Source: Tetrapyrgos nigripes (lineage: Eukaryota; Basidiomycota; Agaricomycetes; Agaricales; Campanellaceae). From it: a stretch of DNA of 64,000 nt. A program made the translations under genes and the position numbers. Below, one piece after another: positions 10,041-21,557 of this stretch; within the stretch, counting starts at the first letter, position 1; every line of letters begins with the position of its first letter. The stretch is from the NCBI GenBank assembly GCA_013368315.1, contig JAACJM010000052.1, positions 124,001 through 188,000 on the forward strand, read 5' to 3'. The notes under the pieces were generated by a model. It had not been told where the DNA came from. It worked only from the letters and a program-made list of their open reading frames with translations, and made no database searches.

Positions 10041-11349
10041 TCATTCGTCCATGTTCTCCGACTCAACCCCCGGGACCACGAACTGCAGATCTCCACTACT
10101 TGAGACTACCCTGCTGAGCCTTTGCTTCTTCTTGATTGATCCAGTTATGGGCCTCTTCAGGCTGGGCTTGGACTTGACAGGTGTTTCTAAAGCGAAGTCT
10201 CCAGGACTCCCCACTCCGTTGAGCATTTGCTTCCTCTTGGTTGATCCAGATATGGGCTTCTTCAGGCTGGACTTGGACTTGACGGGTGTGTCCACGACGA
10301 TATTGTGGACCGAACGCAAAGGGGAACGAGGGGCATCGGAGAAGGAAGTTATCGATTGAGGATGGTTCTGAGAATGCGTAGAGGGTTCATCGATATCACC
10401 CCTGATGCTCACGCTAACAGGAATGATAGGAGACTCGGTATCAACCTCCATGAATTGGACAGGGAGGAGAGCTTCATCGGCATCTACAGACGGACCGACA
10501 TCTTCAAGAGTTTCTGGAAGAGTGGCATCGGCAGTGTAGGTGGCAGGCACAAATAGCGCTAGTAGAAGCAGGTAGAACCGGAGTAGCAATGTGTAGGATA
10601 GTTTGAGGTCTAAATAAGGCCGCCCTGCCAGTGGCTGGAGAAATAGTCAAGCACTCCCCAAATGTGCATGGTAAAAAAGGAGACGTACACATAGACTTGT
10701 AATAGGACTTGAATGGATGTCGGAAACTGCATCGACCATGAGAAGAACCTTCATATCGGCATAAAATACCGGAACTCACAAGTCAACTGTAGCATCCACT
10801 GTGATGGACAGCAACGAGGCAAATAGACCCTCAATCAGTCGCCTGTAGTCATCGGGTCCAAACATCTTTCGTACCCATCCAATCCAAGCAGTAAGGAATC
10901 TTGGTCGAAGTTCTTCAATACTGGACGTGATACGATAAAGGATTCGGGCAAAGACGAAATTCGAAGTAAGGAGAATTCTGGAGACCTGTGATTAGAAACA
11001 CCAGTGAATATCAAGAAAGCGAGCCACGTCTTGGAAAACAGGAATTGGAGCATACATTCGAGACGACCCATTTCTCAACTTCTGGTGCACCAGCTGCCAT
11101 TGCCCGCTGAGTGACAGAAGTCTCCAAAAATTCTTGAACCGACTTCAAGCCTTGCTGCTCTAGATTGAGATAGTCTGCTTCATCCCGCCCAAGGACCTTT
11201 TCCTTGACGGGTTCACCGATATATTGCACAGTGTAGGCGGGTAGATCAATGGCAATGCTGATGCGTTCCATGAGGTCCCATTCGAATTCCAGACAAGGTT
11301 GGTAAAAGACGACAGGATAGAAAAGAGAGACGAGAGAATTGTGGGACAT
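10041..11349 (-). CDS. Unknown helical-domain protein, tandem paralogue 1
   Basis: The model has four exons (11056-11349, 10780-10985, 10689-10726, 10041-10558) summing to 351 codons. The N-terminal 170 residues (SLFYPVVFYQPCLEFEWDL, then VSRILLTSNFVFARIL, then ELRPRFLTAWIGW) align with the neighbouring gene at 11761-13031, including the intron between KWVVSN and VSRILL at the same place and phase. The C-terminal half is different. It is acidic and then Ser/Lys-rich, with two copies of a motif of the form TPVKSKxSLKxPIxGS near the end, which resembles a nuclear, regulated tail. I do not recognise the family and assign no function. The third intron (10559-10688) has alternative acceptors. Confidence 0.65.
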
Positions 11350-11760
11350 CGTAAAAGAGAATGTTATGAGTAGACTAGTATCCCATGAAAGGGTACCGCT
11401 GACGAGATGGAAGGGAAGATTAAACAAGGCGACACTCTGCTTCCGGCTTCGTTTTACCAGCTTCAAGATAAGTATAAGTACTTGGCACAGAACAGATACA
11501 GTTTGGATACAAATCTACACAAATTATGTTTACATTGACGAAAACTAAGCGACTGAAGTCAGAGCCTTAACCAAACCAAACTCTCCTCAGCCCCTCCTCC
11601 AAAGCGTATGTCTGCTTGATTCATGAGCTGATATCATTCTCTCCGCACAGGGATAGCTGCAGCTCCGTGCATTTCCAAAGTTGCCTTGCTCCTAAGTCCA
11701 CGGTTCCTTGAAAGTAGTCTGGGCTGCTTAGAGGAGACGTAGGACCCATAATATAACGGG

Positions 11761-13031
11761 TCACAAACACTGGACCGACCGTAGACGACGGAGAGACCTA
11801 ATTTTGGAGATTAGAAGGAGATCCCGAGGTGAAGGAGAATGGTATGCATCTGATTGATCTTGAAGCAAAGGAGATCGAGGGACAACTGAGGAAGGAAAAC
11901 CAGGACGAGTGTCTTGAGATGGAAATGAACCATTAGGCTTGCTGCACCGGACGGTCGTTGCCAGATCAATACGGGAGAAAAGCTCGTCCATGGTAGAAAG
12001 TGATTCGTATGCAGAAAAACCCTTGTCGACACGTTCAACAGAGTGGTTATAATCGGCACGAGCTGGGAAAAAGAAAGTAGGCTGAGGAATTAATGTGATA
12101 GAAATGGTCCGCGATTGCTGCAGGTAAATTTGCCTGAGTCTGATAATGCTCTCCGAAGCTAAGAGATGAACGTCTGTCGGTTATTTACGAAATGGGGACT
12201 GCAAAGGGGCACACTCACGCAGAGGGAGGGCCGGTTTTGGGAACGGTCGATAGGGATCACGAAGGCTGAATACAGCGAGATTGGACAAGTCAGTATCATC
12301 GCAGATGCAAGAAAAATCTTAGGCTCACAAGGACACTGTAGCCCACTCTATGAGACTCAACAGCGGGTCAAAGAGACGAGCAGCTCGCCACCTGCTTTCA
12401 GCCCATCCATACCTCTCACCTAGTGATGCAAGCCATGCTCCGAGAAAATACGGCCTGAGCTCTTGACCGTTCGGTGTGATCCGACTTAGCATGGTTCTAA
12501 GAACACTTTGGCACGTCAAGAGAATCCGCGAAACCTGGATCGTGTTCAAGTTCACCATTGGGAGTCTGCAAAGGCGAAAAGAGAAGGGTAGGTTGAGCGC
12601 ACCTCTCTGACTATCCTCTTTTCGTGCTCGGGTGCATCAGACGCCTTTGCAGTTTCATCAACCCGTTCTTCCAAAAAGCAATCAAGCCATTCCAAACCTG
12701 TAGTTTCCAAGTCAGGGTAATCTAGTGAATTGAGGACCTCGTTCTGGACGTTTTCATCGAAATAATCGGCAAGCTTGATAGCGTATTCCATGCGAAGTTT
12801 GATCAGCTCCGAGATGTACGCCTCGAATTGGAGCTCGCGTTTGGGAAGACGTGTGGGGAGAAAAGCGAAGGTACAGAGGCAGGGTTTGCAAGGTAGGGAT
12901 TGGGTGCCATTCTGAGAAACGAACTCGGATAGAAGTGGAGAGGTAAGATTCGGTGGTCTTGAGGTATCCCGTAGATGAGTATTGTTGACGTCGGGAGGGG
13001 TAGTGAAGGTGCCGGAATAAGACGCGCTTGA
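11761..13031 (-). CDS. Unknown helical-domain protein, tandem paralogue 2 (5' end unresolved)
   Basis: Exons 12603-13031, 12330-12534, 12219-12265 and 11761-12158 give an open frame of about 360 codons. It shares the helical domain of the downstream paralogue (ELQFEAYISELIKLRMEYA, then VSRILLTCQSVLRTML, then ELRPYFLGAWLA, then FLRDPYRPFPKP) with matching intron phases. Introns carry good signals, such as ATACTGAC branch with TATTCAG acceptor near 12266. The tail is Ser/Pro/Arg-rich and unlike that of the paralogue. The first exon shown starts after an acceptor (TATATAACAG). No in-frame ATG lies before codon 81, so a short upstream start exon around 13050-13100 is likely but not identified. 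Confidence 0.6.
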
Positions 13032-13047
13032 CTGTTATATACAAACA

Positions 13048-13550
13048 TGTAACATTTTTAAGTACAACTGAGTACATGTATCCTATTCTCGGGACGCTGA
13101 AGATATGGTACTGCAAGTAAGTACTTGAAGAGAAATAGGAACGATGGGCAGTCACAAAGCAACAGAAAGCTTCATAGGCGAGCCATCTGTTCTTCGTCGA
13201 ATTCCCCGCCGCAGCACAGTAGAGTGGGCATGAAAAAACCAATCCAAAACGCGAATTATCAAATAATACGTACGCTACCGCATCTACGAAAAGACTATCT
13301 GAAAAGTAGCTAGGTAAATTAAGCATTTACGTCTCACCCATCTAAATCACGAACAAAACCTCTAGAGCTCCAAATCAAATCTAGAATCTAGAACATCCAA
13401 GCATACCGTCGAGCCACATCTAAGTAAAAGCAGACAAAGAGAAACACGAATTCAAATGTAATTACAAGACCAGTAAAGGAAATGGTGTCAATTCAATGAA
13501 CGAATAGACTCTTTCGACTCGTTCGAGTCCCTTCAGCATTTCAGTAGCAT
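13048..13550. other. Intergenic region between paralogue 2 and cytochrome c peroxidase
   Basis: The left part should hold the promoter and start exon of the minus-strand paralogue 2. The right part (about 13330-13550) is the 3' untranslated region of the peroxidase gene. No further gene or repeat is seen. Confidence 0.4.
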
Positions 13551-15258
13551 TTACTCATCCAAGTTCTTCATAATCCAGGGCTCGGGAGTAACGAACTGTT
13601 GAGTAGGCACGCCGAGCTCGAAGAGGCGAGAGACGACGTTAGAGAAGCTATAAGATGAGAGAGAACGAGGTTAATGGGCGAACATCAAGACAAGAACCTT
13701 CACTCACTCCTTGAAGAACAGGTCCTGATCATCAGCATAGGCCTTGGCATATTTTTTGAATGACTTGTCCTGGACCAACACATAGTCCGTACTGGTCGGT
13801 GGAAGACAGTCGAGTCAGGAATTAGACGCTGTGACCAACATGGGGTATCGAAGAGAAAGACTTACGGCAACATCATAAGGGACTGAGTCTTCTTATCTTG
13901 GAGCTGCTTGGGTCCGTTCCATTTCCTCCAGACCCATCTATGAAAATTGTAGCAAGTGAGTGTCCCAGACTCCTTTAGCACGACAACAGCACGTACTTCT
14001 CGTCGAACAGAAGCTTGTAGAAGTCGTTGGTCAGCGTAATGGGTGAAAAAGTCCAGGGACCTTCGAATCCAGAACTATTAGCAATAGCTATCAGCGTGCG
14101 TAGCCAATATATCAATCGTGGCACAAGGACTCACCGGTCCGGGTGGCAACGACCAAGGGCATGGGCACCTGAAAGAGCGACGATCTCCTGGTCATTGAAG
14201 CTGCAAAGCAACTCGTCAGCAAACGGCACGTCGATCCATTAAGCATTCCATATTTACCCCATGCGGTAGAAGATCTAGAAATTTGATGAACAAAAAGGTC
14301 AGAAATAAGAACATTCCTCTAAAAACACCGTCAATACACTCACGTTCCGAAGGTGGTCACCGCCCTGGCTAGCATCGGGAAGACGTCCATCAGGAGTGGC
14401 TTCAGTAGCAGTACCATCGATACGGCCTGGACGCCAGGGGATTTTTGGTCCACCCATTTCCTACCGAATAAACTTCGGCATCAGTTATCCGCACCGACCC
14501 GACATATTCCGGTCATCACGCACCTGAAGGGCACATACACCACCCAGAGTCCACAAGTCACCGTAGCTTATCCAAGGGAATTCTGCCTTGACCTTTTCCA
14601 TCAGCTCACGGGCGACGTGAAGACCGGCATTGGCGCCGTGGAGGGATTCAGGCTCGAAACGCATCGTAGCATAGTTGCTGTGGTCGATGTGAGTAGAAGC
14701 AAGGTTGAGATATGAATAGGGCACACCTTCCACCGGTCTTGGTGTCCTTATCGTAAGTACCCGATGAATGCCATGCAAGGCGAACGAGTACGGGTCCGTA
14801 GGAACCATCTGAAACAAATGTGGTCAGAGGTAAGCAATTAGGTGATCTTCGGAAAGATTACCATCGTAGTCGTCAGCATCAAGCAGCTCTGAAATTCTGT
14901 TGTACACCTAGAGGACATGAGGAGACTTCAGAGGTCAGAATTTAAGGAGGCATACCTTTTGGTAGTCGTCCTTGGTAGGAACAAAGTTGGCCTTAACTTT
15001 GGCAATCTGCGTACCTGATTTGACGGTATCGCTGTCGCTGAAGACGTAGTACGCGACACCACCTGCAGCTACAACTGCACCAATACCAACGAAGAGAGCG
15101 GTGTTGGACTTTGGAGGCGGTGGCGGATTAGAACTAGATTCTGCGGTAGTGTATCTGCGGATGGCGGAAGACCTGAACTGGTTTCTGAGCTCGGCTCTCG
15201 GGAGCGAACGTTGGACGACTGCGCGTCGAAGAGGAGTCCTGAGGAAAGCGAACGACAT
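13551..15258 (-). CDS. CCP1: Cytochrome c peroxidase, mitochondrial
   Basis: Eleven exons (15258-14956, 14907-14862, 14808-14727, 14677-14524, 14460-14344, 14274-14258, 14200-14135, 14074-13997, 13937-13866, 13791-13708, 13647-13551) sum to 371 residues, the usual fungal length. Residues 1-45 form an Arg-rich presequence. A membrane segment ([20 protein letters not shown]) follows, as in the bipartite signal that sends Ccp1 to the intermembrane space. The class I heme peroxidase core has the distal Arg-Trp-His in [13 protein letters not shown], the proximal His in [11 protein letters not shown] and the radical Trp in FEGPWTFSP. It reduces hydrogen peroxide with electrons from cytochrome c. 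One exon is only 17 nt (14258-14274). The start Met is the first ATG before the presequence. Confidence 0.95.
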
Positions 15259-16109
15259 GGTAGTACTAGAGTACTAGTTGGAGGAAGAATAAGGCGGTTT
15301 TTATTTTGCCATCTTAGCAAGCAGAAGCGTGACCCGGAGTCAGCTTACCGATACCCCGCATTTCTGACTCGTCGTCCACCAATCAGAGACCAGTCATTTC
15401 TATCACTACCACCTTCAAGTCTTGTCTAGGACCTCTATGTGCCATCGACGCGTCTGCAAGGAAATTACAAGACGTCATGCTGATCGCACTCAAATTGACT
15501 TCTTCAATTGAGCGGCTGTGTTCAGGGCAGGACACATGATACTTCCTTCGTTCACACCACCTATGCAAAACATAAGCACTTCAACCACTATCGCTTCTCG
15601 ACGTCCTCAGGGGATGAAGGAGTAGCGACTATTGGACCGTCGAAGCGCAACTCTCGATGTCGCCGCCGCGAAGTCGGGTATCGGTCGGAACGTATGTCCG
15701 TTTTCACCCGATCGGCTCGGTCCTTCGCTCGGGTTTCATCCTATTACTTATCTGGCGCCACTGACACGAGGCATCGAAGTCCACCGATCGATCGCTGACA
15801 CAAAGGCAGTAGGTGAGTACAGCTTGTTTGCTTGCCTTGCCTCAAAAATTTCCGTTGACGCTGTAGAACACTCCAATCCTCTCGCTGAAAGCTAGCACTG
15901 GTACAATACACGTCGGGCACATCACGACAGCCACAATCATATCCGCGTCCACGCGTTTGATATGTAAAGGCACGCTGAGTCTATCTGACCGGTGTTCGGT
16001 CAAGATTAGCGCTCGGTTTGCTCCTCTGTCATCGCTTTGATCTGAGATATTTAAAGCAGACTCGAAAATCTTCAGCGCATCTTCTGCTTGCCCCTCGAGA
16101 ATACAAACG
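15259..16109. promoter_or_regulatory. Divergent promoter region between CCP1 and the DUF6699-like gene
   Basis: About 850 bp separates two divergently transcribed starts. I see an AGGGG word (stress-response-element type) near 15610, which would suit a peroxide-detoxifying gene, and an AT-rich GATATTTAAAG about 60 bp before the plus-strand ATG at 16110. Open frames across 15500-15900 run in several phases without coding character and I do not call them. Confidence 0.4.
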
Positions 16110-16806
16110 ATGAATCCATACCTCCACGGAAACTACTGGGGTCAACCTCAAGGAGGTTACTACCATCCTCATGTCTACTATCCCCCAGGATACAACCCAG
16201 CAGCTAGTCCTGCTCCTCCTAATCCTGCGGTCATCGCCGGCGGTGAGTTCCCATTTTACACTGTTTCGACTGCTTTACTCATCCCAAGCAGCCCAGCCAA
16301 ACCGCTCAAAAAGGTACCCAACCATCAACCCTTGCCTCGCAGCCGATAGCAGCATGATCCACCCAGATCTCCGCAAAAAGCCTCGTTCAGACATCACCGC
16401 ATCGACATATCATGCCTATCGACATACCCAAGCCATGGCTTACCCCGTCACGAATATGAGGCTGATATGTAAATCCTTCCCATGGACGATTGACATCGTC
16501 ACCACACAGTCACCGATTACGGTAGAAGCTGTTTGGGAAGCGATGTATGCGGGGCTACAGGAGCATTTACATGATTCGGAATGGGGATTTGCTTGTCAGG
16601 ATAAGAAGTTGAGGGAGACTATCGAGAAGGCAGCGGAGAATAGGCGGAAAGGCGATGGGGATAAGGTGTTGAAGAGGATTGATTGGTTGGGAGAGGCTAC
16701 CGTGTTTAAAGGATTGGAGAAGAGTGAAGAGTTTGAGAAGGTTAGGTTGTTCCCTGGGTCGCCACCCGTAGCAGAGACGTGGATTATCAAGCTGGGAACG
16801 AATTGA
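16110..16806 (+). CDS. DUF6699-like protein with Pro/Tyr-rich N-terminus
   Basis: Two exons (16110-16242 and 16289-16806) joined over a 46 nt intron give 216 residues. The first 45 residues are low-complexity (MNPYLHGNYWGQPQGGYYH..), followed by a conserved domain from about residue 70. The pattern (an SMIHPDLR.. strand, MRLICKSFPWTIDI, then VTVEAVWEAMYAGL-like helix and a C-terminal TWIIKLG strand) matches basidiomycete DUF6699 proteins, which are common in agaricomycetes and have no known function. The family call rests on pattern memory and should be read as probable. It is probably a small cytosolic or nuclear protein. Confidence 0.7.
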
Positions 16807-17041
16807 GGGGTCGGGGACTTTTTTTCTTTTAATACTTGGGACTAGGATGTAACTGTACACGCTCTGTGCAGGACTGTAAAATCTAGCTGTACTTACAGCA
16901 CCGTTGGCAAACCAGACGTTATATACTTGCTCAATGCTCACTATGACTACAGCAATTTTTTGCATATCCGGGCACGTGGCCCGATCAAAATTTTTGTCGC
17001 TTTCTAAGTTCTCTCTTGGTCTGCTCACTGACGCCCTCAAA

Positions 17042-18640
17042 ATGGTGTCTTTCCAGTACGTATTGAACTGCTTTCTCTGCTTGAATGGGTCACTGAATTT
17101 TTCTTCTCCAGATGTCAAGGTTAGCATTTTGCATCTACTTCTCGCATACTTTGACGCTCATGGACTTTCTGACTGCTTGAATACATCTGTTCCGTGTTAT
17201 GATTCGCCTCTCTCTCTGGTTTCGGGTGGTCTATGTTAACGCTTCGACTTTCATCCTACTCTAGCATGTACCGACGTCGTCAAAAAGCCCAAGCTAGACC
17301 AACACCGAAGTAGATGCCATGCAGGATTTGATTGTATAGATTGCAGCAAATCTTTCAGTACTCCTGCAGAGTACAAAGGACATACCTCATGTATCAGTGA
17401 AGCGGAAAAATATCAAAAGAGTTTGTATAAAGGGCCAAAGGTGTGTAGTACTCTAAGCATCTTGAATAACGCCATCTGGCCCTTCCTTGAAATCTATTCC
17501 ATCTCATTCGCATTCCTACATTTTTCTTTCTAGAGCATCATTTGCTCACTTTTCATACACAGACCGGACAAGACGACTCAAACCAAAACCAAAACACCCA
17601 AAACAACAACTGGTCATCACCACAAAATCGAGGCTCTTTCCGAGGAGGAAACTCGAGAGGTAGAGGTGGTAGCGGACGGGGAGGATACAATAATTATCAA
17701 GGATCCGGATGGGGACGACAACAGCGAACTTACACAGGAACTGGTGCGAATGATACACCGCTGGGTACACCGAGGTATTCGCCTTCGGAACTGCAGCCTC
17801 CACAGCCGTTGTCGGTGAAGGAGAATGAAGAAAATGGGAAGGAAGATGAGAGTGAGAAGGTCGCGGAGGATGAGAAGGAAAAGGAAGGGAAGAAAAAGGA
17901 CAAGAAGAAAGAGAAGAAGAGGAAATCTGTAGGTGGTGGTGAGGATGTAGCGGTGAGTGTTGCTCTTTTCTTTTTGTTCTATTCTCCTCGCTCTTCGTGT
18001 TCTGTCCTGATCCAAATTCTATAATTATCTCAAACAGGCCTCAGAAGAATCACGACCGAGCAAAAAGTCAAAGACTGCCACATCTGATGGGACAGAGTCT
18101 TCAGAGACGATCGACGTCACGAGCAAGAGGAAGAAAAAGTCGAAAGACAAAGAGAAGGTGGCTGATGATGAGGAGAACGCAGATCAAAAGAAAGACAAGG
18201 AGAACGAAAAAGAAGAGAAGAGGAAAAGAAAAGAGGCCAAGAAGCTGGCAAAAGCACAGACTGAGGCTGCTGCGTGTGTAGACTCGAAGGATGTTGCTGA
18301 CGAGGCAGAGGATAAGGAGAAAGGGTCCAAGAAGGAGAAAGACGCTGAGGAGATGAAGCAAGAACGGAAGAAACGTAAGAGAGAGGAAGTGGACGACGAA
18401 GGTGAGAAGGAGAAGGAGCAGACCAAGGATGAAAAGGAAAAGAAGGAAAAGAAGAAGCATAAAAAATCCAAGGCCGAGCAGATAGAGGACGTAGAGCACA
18501 GCCAGGAAACGAAGGACGAGAAGAGGAAGCAGAAAAAGGAGAAAAGCGAAGAGGATGAAGTCGCTGACTCCCAAAAAAAAGAGAAGAAGAGAAGAAGCGC
18601 AAGCGTAAAGAGTCTGCGCTGGCTATCGAACCTATGTTAG
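17042..18640 (+). CDS. LYAR-type C2HC zinc-finger nucleolar protein
   Basis: Five exons (17042-17055, 17112-17119, 17265-17440, 17563-17952, 18038-18640) give 396 residues. The N-terminus MVSFQCQACTDVVKKPKLDQ, followed by HRSRCHAGFDCIDCSKSF and EYKGHTSCISEAEKYQ, is the diagnostic pair of LYAR zinc fingers. These are found in nucleolar proteins that bind pre-rRNA/rDNA and act in ribosome synthesis. A Gly/Arg-rich RGG stretch (about residues 75-110) follows, then a very long Lys/Glu-rich tail with many KKRK nuclear signals. Exon 2 is an 8 nt micro-exon, needed to build the first CxxC. Near the end an A8 run (18575-18582) precedes RRSASVKSLRWLSNLC. One extra base there would continue the Lys-rich tail in another frame, so the last 20 residues are doubtful. 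Confidence 0.88.
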
Positions 18641-18912
18641 TAGCAACAGCGGCTTAGCAAGTTCGATGCATCGTCTCTGAGGTTGTTTATGTACTACGAT
18701 CTGCACGTTAGCTAGGGTCTTCTTGTCTGCTTCACATACATGATATCAAGCTGCATGTCATATGCTAAAATACTTTCAGAAAATATGCATGTAAGAGAGA
18801 TCTGCCGAAGTATTCCAAAAACTCGCAATTTTTTATTGCAGAATGCGCACCTAAATGCGAGTATGAAGTACGTATTCCAAGCTACTACTTGCAGCAGTTG
18901 AACCGAAAGCTA
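18641..18912. other. Convergent 3' intergenic region
   Basis: This 270 bp stretch lies between the stops of the plus-strand LYAR-type gene and minus-strand UTP25. It should hold both polyadenylation regions. There is an AT-rich patch (GCAATTTTTTATTGCA near 18825) with short inverted symmetry. Confidence 0.4.
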
Positions 18913-21382
18913 TTACGAGCTCTTGATCATCTCCACAGCTGGCTCTGTACCAGCTATTCTCTCCAGCCTGAACCAGTCATACTTGGAGTACAAGACGCGA
19001 CATGTAACATCCGAACTGTCCACTCCCTCATCCAAAAAGGGATATGACAGGAGCTCGGTGTAATATTGTGGGTGGTCAGGGGGCCCATAGAAGACGAGGT
19101 TACGGATTCCTCTGATTTTGTATCTTTTGTAGAAATGGAAACGTTCAGTCATGAGGAGAAATGACTTGTTGCCGACGAAGAAAGCTTGACGAGCTCGTGA
19201 AATGTCTTGGTTGGACGAATATCTGTGGAGTTTGGTTAGAATTGGTATGGCCGACGGGAGAGAGGGTTATAAACTCACTCAGAGAGAACGGTGAACGTTA
19301 CACCAGACAATGTCCTGAAATAATTGTGCACGCGCACAAAATCGAAATATGAAGGAATAAAGATGACGGTATTTGCGCTTTGTACAGCAGACTTGAGCAC
19401 ATTAGGTAGAAGCTGCGAATCCTAGCGTTAATGTTGACGTAGGCCAGATAGACATCGTTAGCATACCTGCGTCGTGAAATAGTTGAATCTCTTGTCTGCT
19501 TCATCCTTGGGACTTGAACAATCAAACTTGACAAAGTTCTATTTCGCCCTTGATATCAGACAACTTTGGATGACCGTGCACAAGCGCAAAAACGTACCTG
19601 TTCTATCCCTTCAGGAACTTCTATCGGGGACCAAACCCTATCAAGCCTACTTTTTCCTGCAACATTCTTGAGTTCTGCATTGTAGAGCGCCCGGGTTTCC
19701 GGTGTTTCATATGCAGAAAGAAGTATGGATTGACGAAGATACTGCGCACTGTACCAAGCTCAGCGATGACTATGCACGGAGATAGGGAAGCGCTTCACGT
19801 ACTGTCCATCCAGATACCAAGGCTTTGTCCGGGAAAAGTCAGTGTCGTGAGACTCCTTGGGCATTTTGTTAATGTGTTCCATAACAAACTTTTATAGGCG
19901 AGAATATTAGGACGCAGGAACAGAAACAGCAAAAATCAAATCAGGTACCTTCACATGCTCCCAGTTTTGCATCGTCAGAGCGTCCAACTGATCAATAAGC
20001 AAGATTTCAATCGACGAGAGATAGTCTGCATTCCTGGATAGAAAGCCGTTTAGGGTGTGCGTGAACCAAAGGAACATTGACGTACTTTTCCTTCTGAATG
20101 GACTGCCGTAAACCGAGAGGACTGGCCATGATTATATCGCAGCCATAGAATTCGGTGAACATTTTAACACTTTTGCGAGTCAGCTTGATTCCAACTCTGA
20201 AACTATCATCCACGTTTCCCTTGAACGTTTCGACATGGTCAACAGGATATGTCCCTGGCTCCGCCGACGCAAGCTTGTCCACTGCATCTGGAGGTAAACC
20301 GTATTCTGCGACGAAACGGCTCTGATTCTCGATTTGAAATTCAGGGGAAGGAGTATGAGAAGTGAGGGCTTTAAACCACTCCAAACCAGACGATCGGAAG
20401 GGTAAGAGAATCAGCACAGAAGGTCGCGTAAAGCCCTGGTCCTGGACGTCTTCAGGTGGCTCGGCACCAGATTTTGCAGCATGAGAAAGTCGTTCATTGT
20501 TCTTCAGCACCCGACGCCGTTTTCTGGCATGAGAATGTGAGCTGAAGTTCGGCTGTTATGCAGCTGCAACGTACTTGGTAACATGGTTCAGAGCGTGTAA
20601 TGAGATTGCCTCTCGTAGGCATTTCTTCGTCTCCCATGGACTTGGAGTAATATAAAGATCTTGGTGTTTGGAAAGTAATGATAGCACGTCGTTTTGGAGC
20701 TCAGCATGCTCTGGATAGATAGAATTAGGCAAAGGTCAGGCTGGATTCTGAGAAACCAGGTAATACCTTTTGGAAGTTTTGCCTGTCGCTCGGAAAACGG
20801 TTTTCTGATTCGTTCCAGTATCTACAATCACTTTAGAACATAGCATCCTTGAGGGTAGATTGAGACAAACGTTGTCTGTTTTTCTAGAGGGCCCTGCTTC
20901 CGAGCCCTCTGGCACAGACTCCAGGGTCGGACCGAGTCTTCCGCCTGAAATTTTGACGGACTTCCAATGACGAGCATCAACAGCATTCCTGGAAGATTCT
21001 GAAAGACACGCAGGGTTGCATCCGAAATGTAACTCATATGGGTCGGAGGAATCTGCAAAAGACAACTTTGAATACTCAATTCGACGACTGATCAAAAAAT
21101 GAGCACTCTGAAAACGCACCGTCCACAACATCATCTACGACTTCTTGTGCCTCCTGAGCTTCTTCATCTACGGCTATTTTTGCTTTTACCGTGGTTAAAG
21201 TAGGCGCAGCACTCGGGCTGATTTCTTCGGACACGGAGACTGTCTTGACGGTTTTGTTCTTCCGTTTGTTCAGTTTTTTCGGCCGGTGCATAGTCATCAT
21301 AGGCAGCCCATTTCCGTTTTCCAGCTTTAGTGGCGGAGACATTGAGGAGAGTGAGCAGGCGAGTCGTAGTCGAATTGTCCAT
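18913..21382 (-). CDS. UTP25: U3 snoRNP-associated protein Utp25
   Basis: This is a multi-exon gene. From the N-terminus the diagnostic blocks are [12 protein letters not shown] and [11 protein letters not shown] (20736-21065), then [40 protein letters not shown] and [14 protein letters not shown] (20080-20470), and finally [20 protein letters not shown] and [16 protein letters not shown] (18925-19150). Together these are Utp25/DEF, a helicase-fold protein that has lost the DEAD-box ATPase motifs and works in the small-subunit processome in pre-18S rRNA maturation. The N-terminal motif [19 protein letters not shown] is in one frame, but the Lys-rich and acidic continuation (KKLNKRK.., up to 21120) is in another. 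The switch falls at an A6 run near 21273-21278. Either one base is extra there or translation starts at the internal ATG at 21342. Confidence 0.9.
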
Positions 21383-21557
21383 GTTTAACTCCTTTAAAAT
21401 TTTTCCTCAGCCAAAATTTGGCAGAGCTTATGTAATATCACCCTCCAAGTTGACTCCTAGGCCAACTCCAGGCATCAAAAAATGAGAAACCGACAACAAC
21501 TATAGGGTTGGCAGAGGAGAGGACGAGAATTAGAAATTAGACACACAAAAGACAGAT

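Noticed and set aside
15508..15895. Overlapping frames between CCP1 and the DUF6699-like gene
   Set aside because: Several phases are open at once in GC-rich promoter DNA and none has family similarity.
18101..18602. Long minus-strand Leu/Phe-rich and Ser-rich frames
   Set aside because: They mirror the Lys/Glu-rich tail of the LYAR-type gene, a known artefact of GA-rich DNA.
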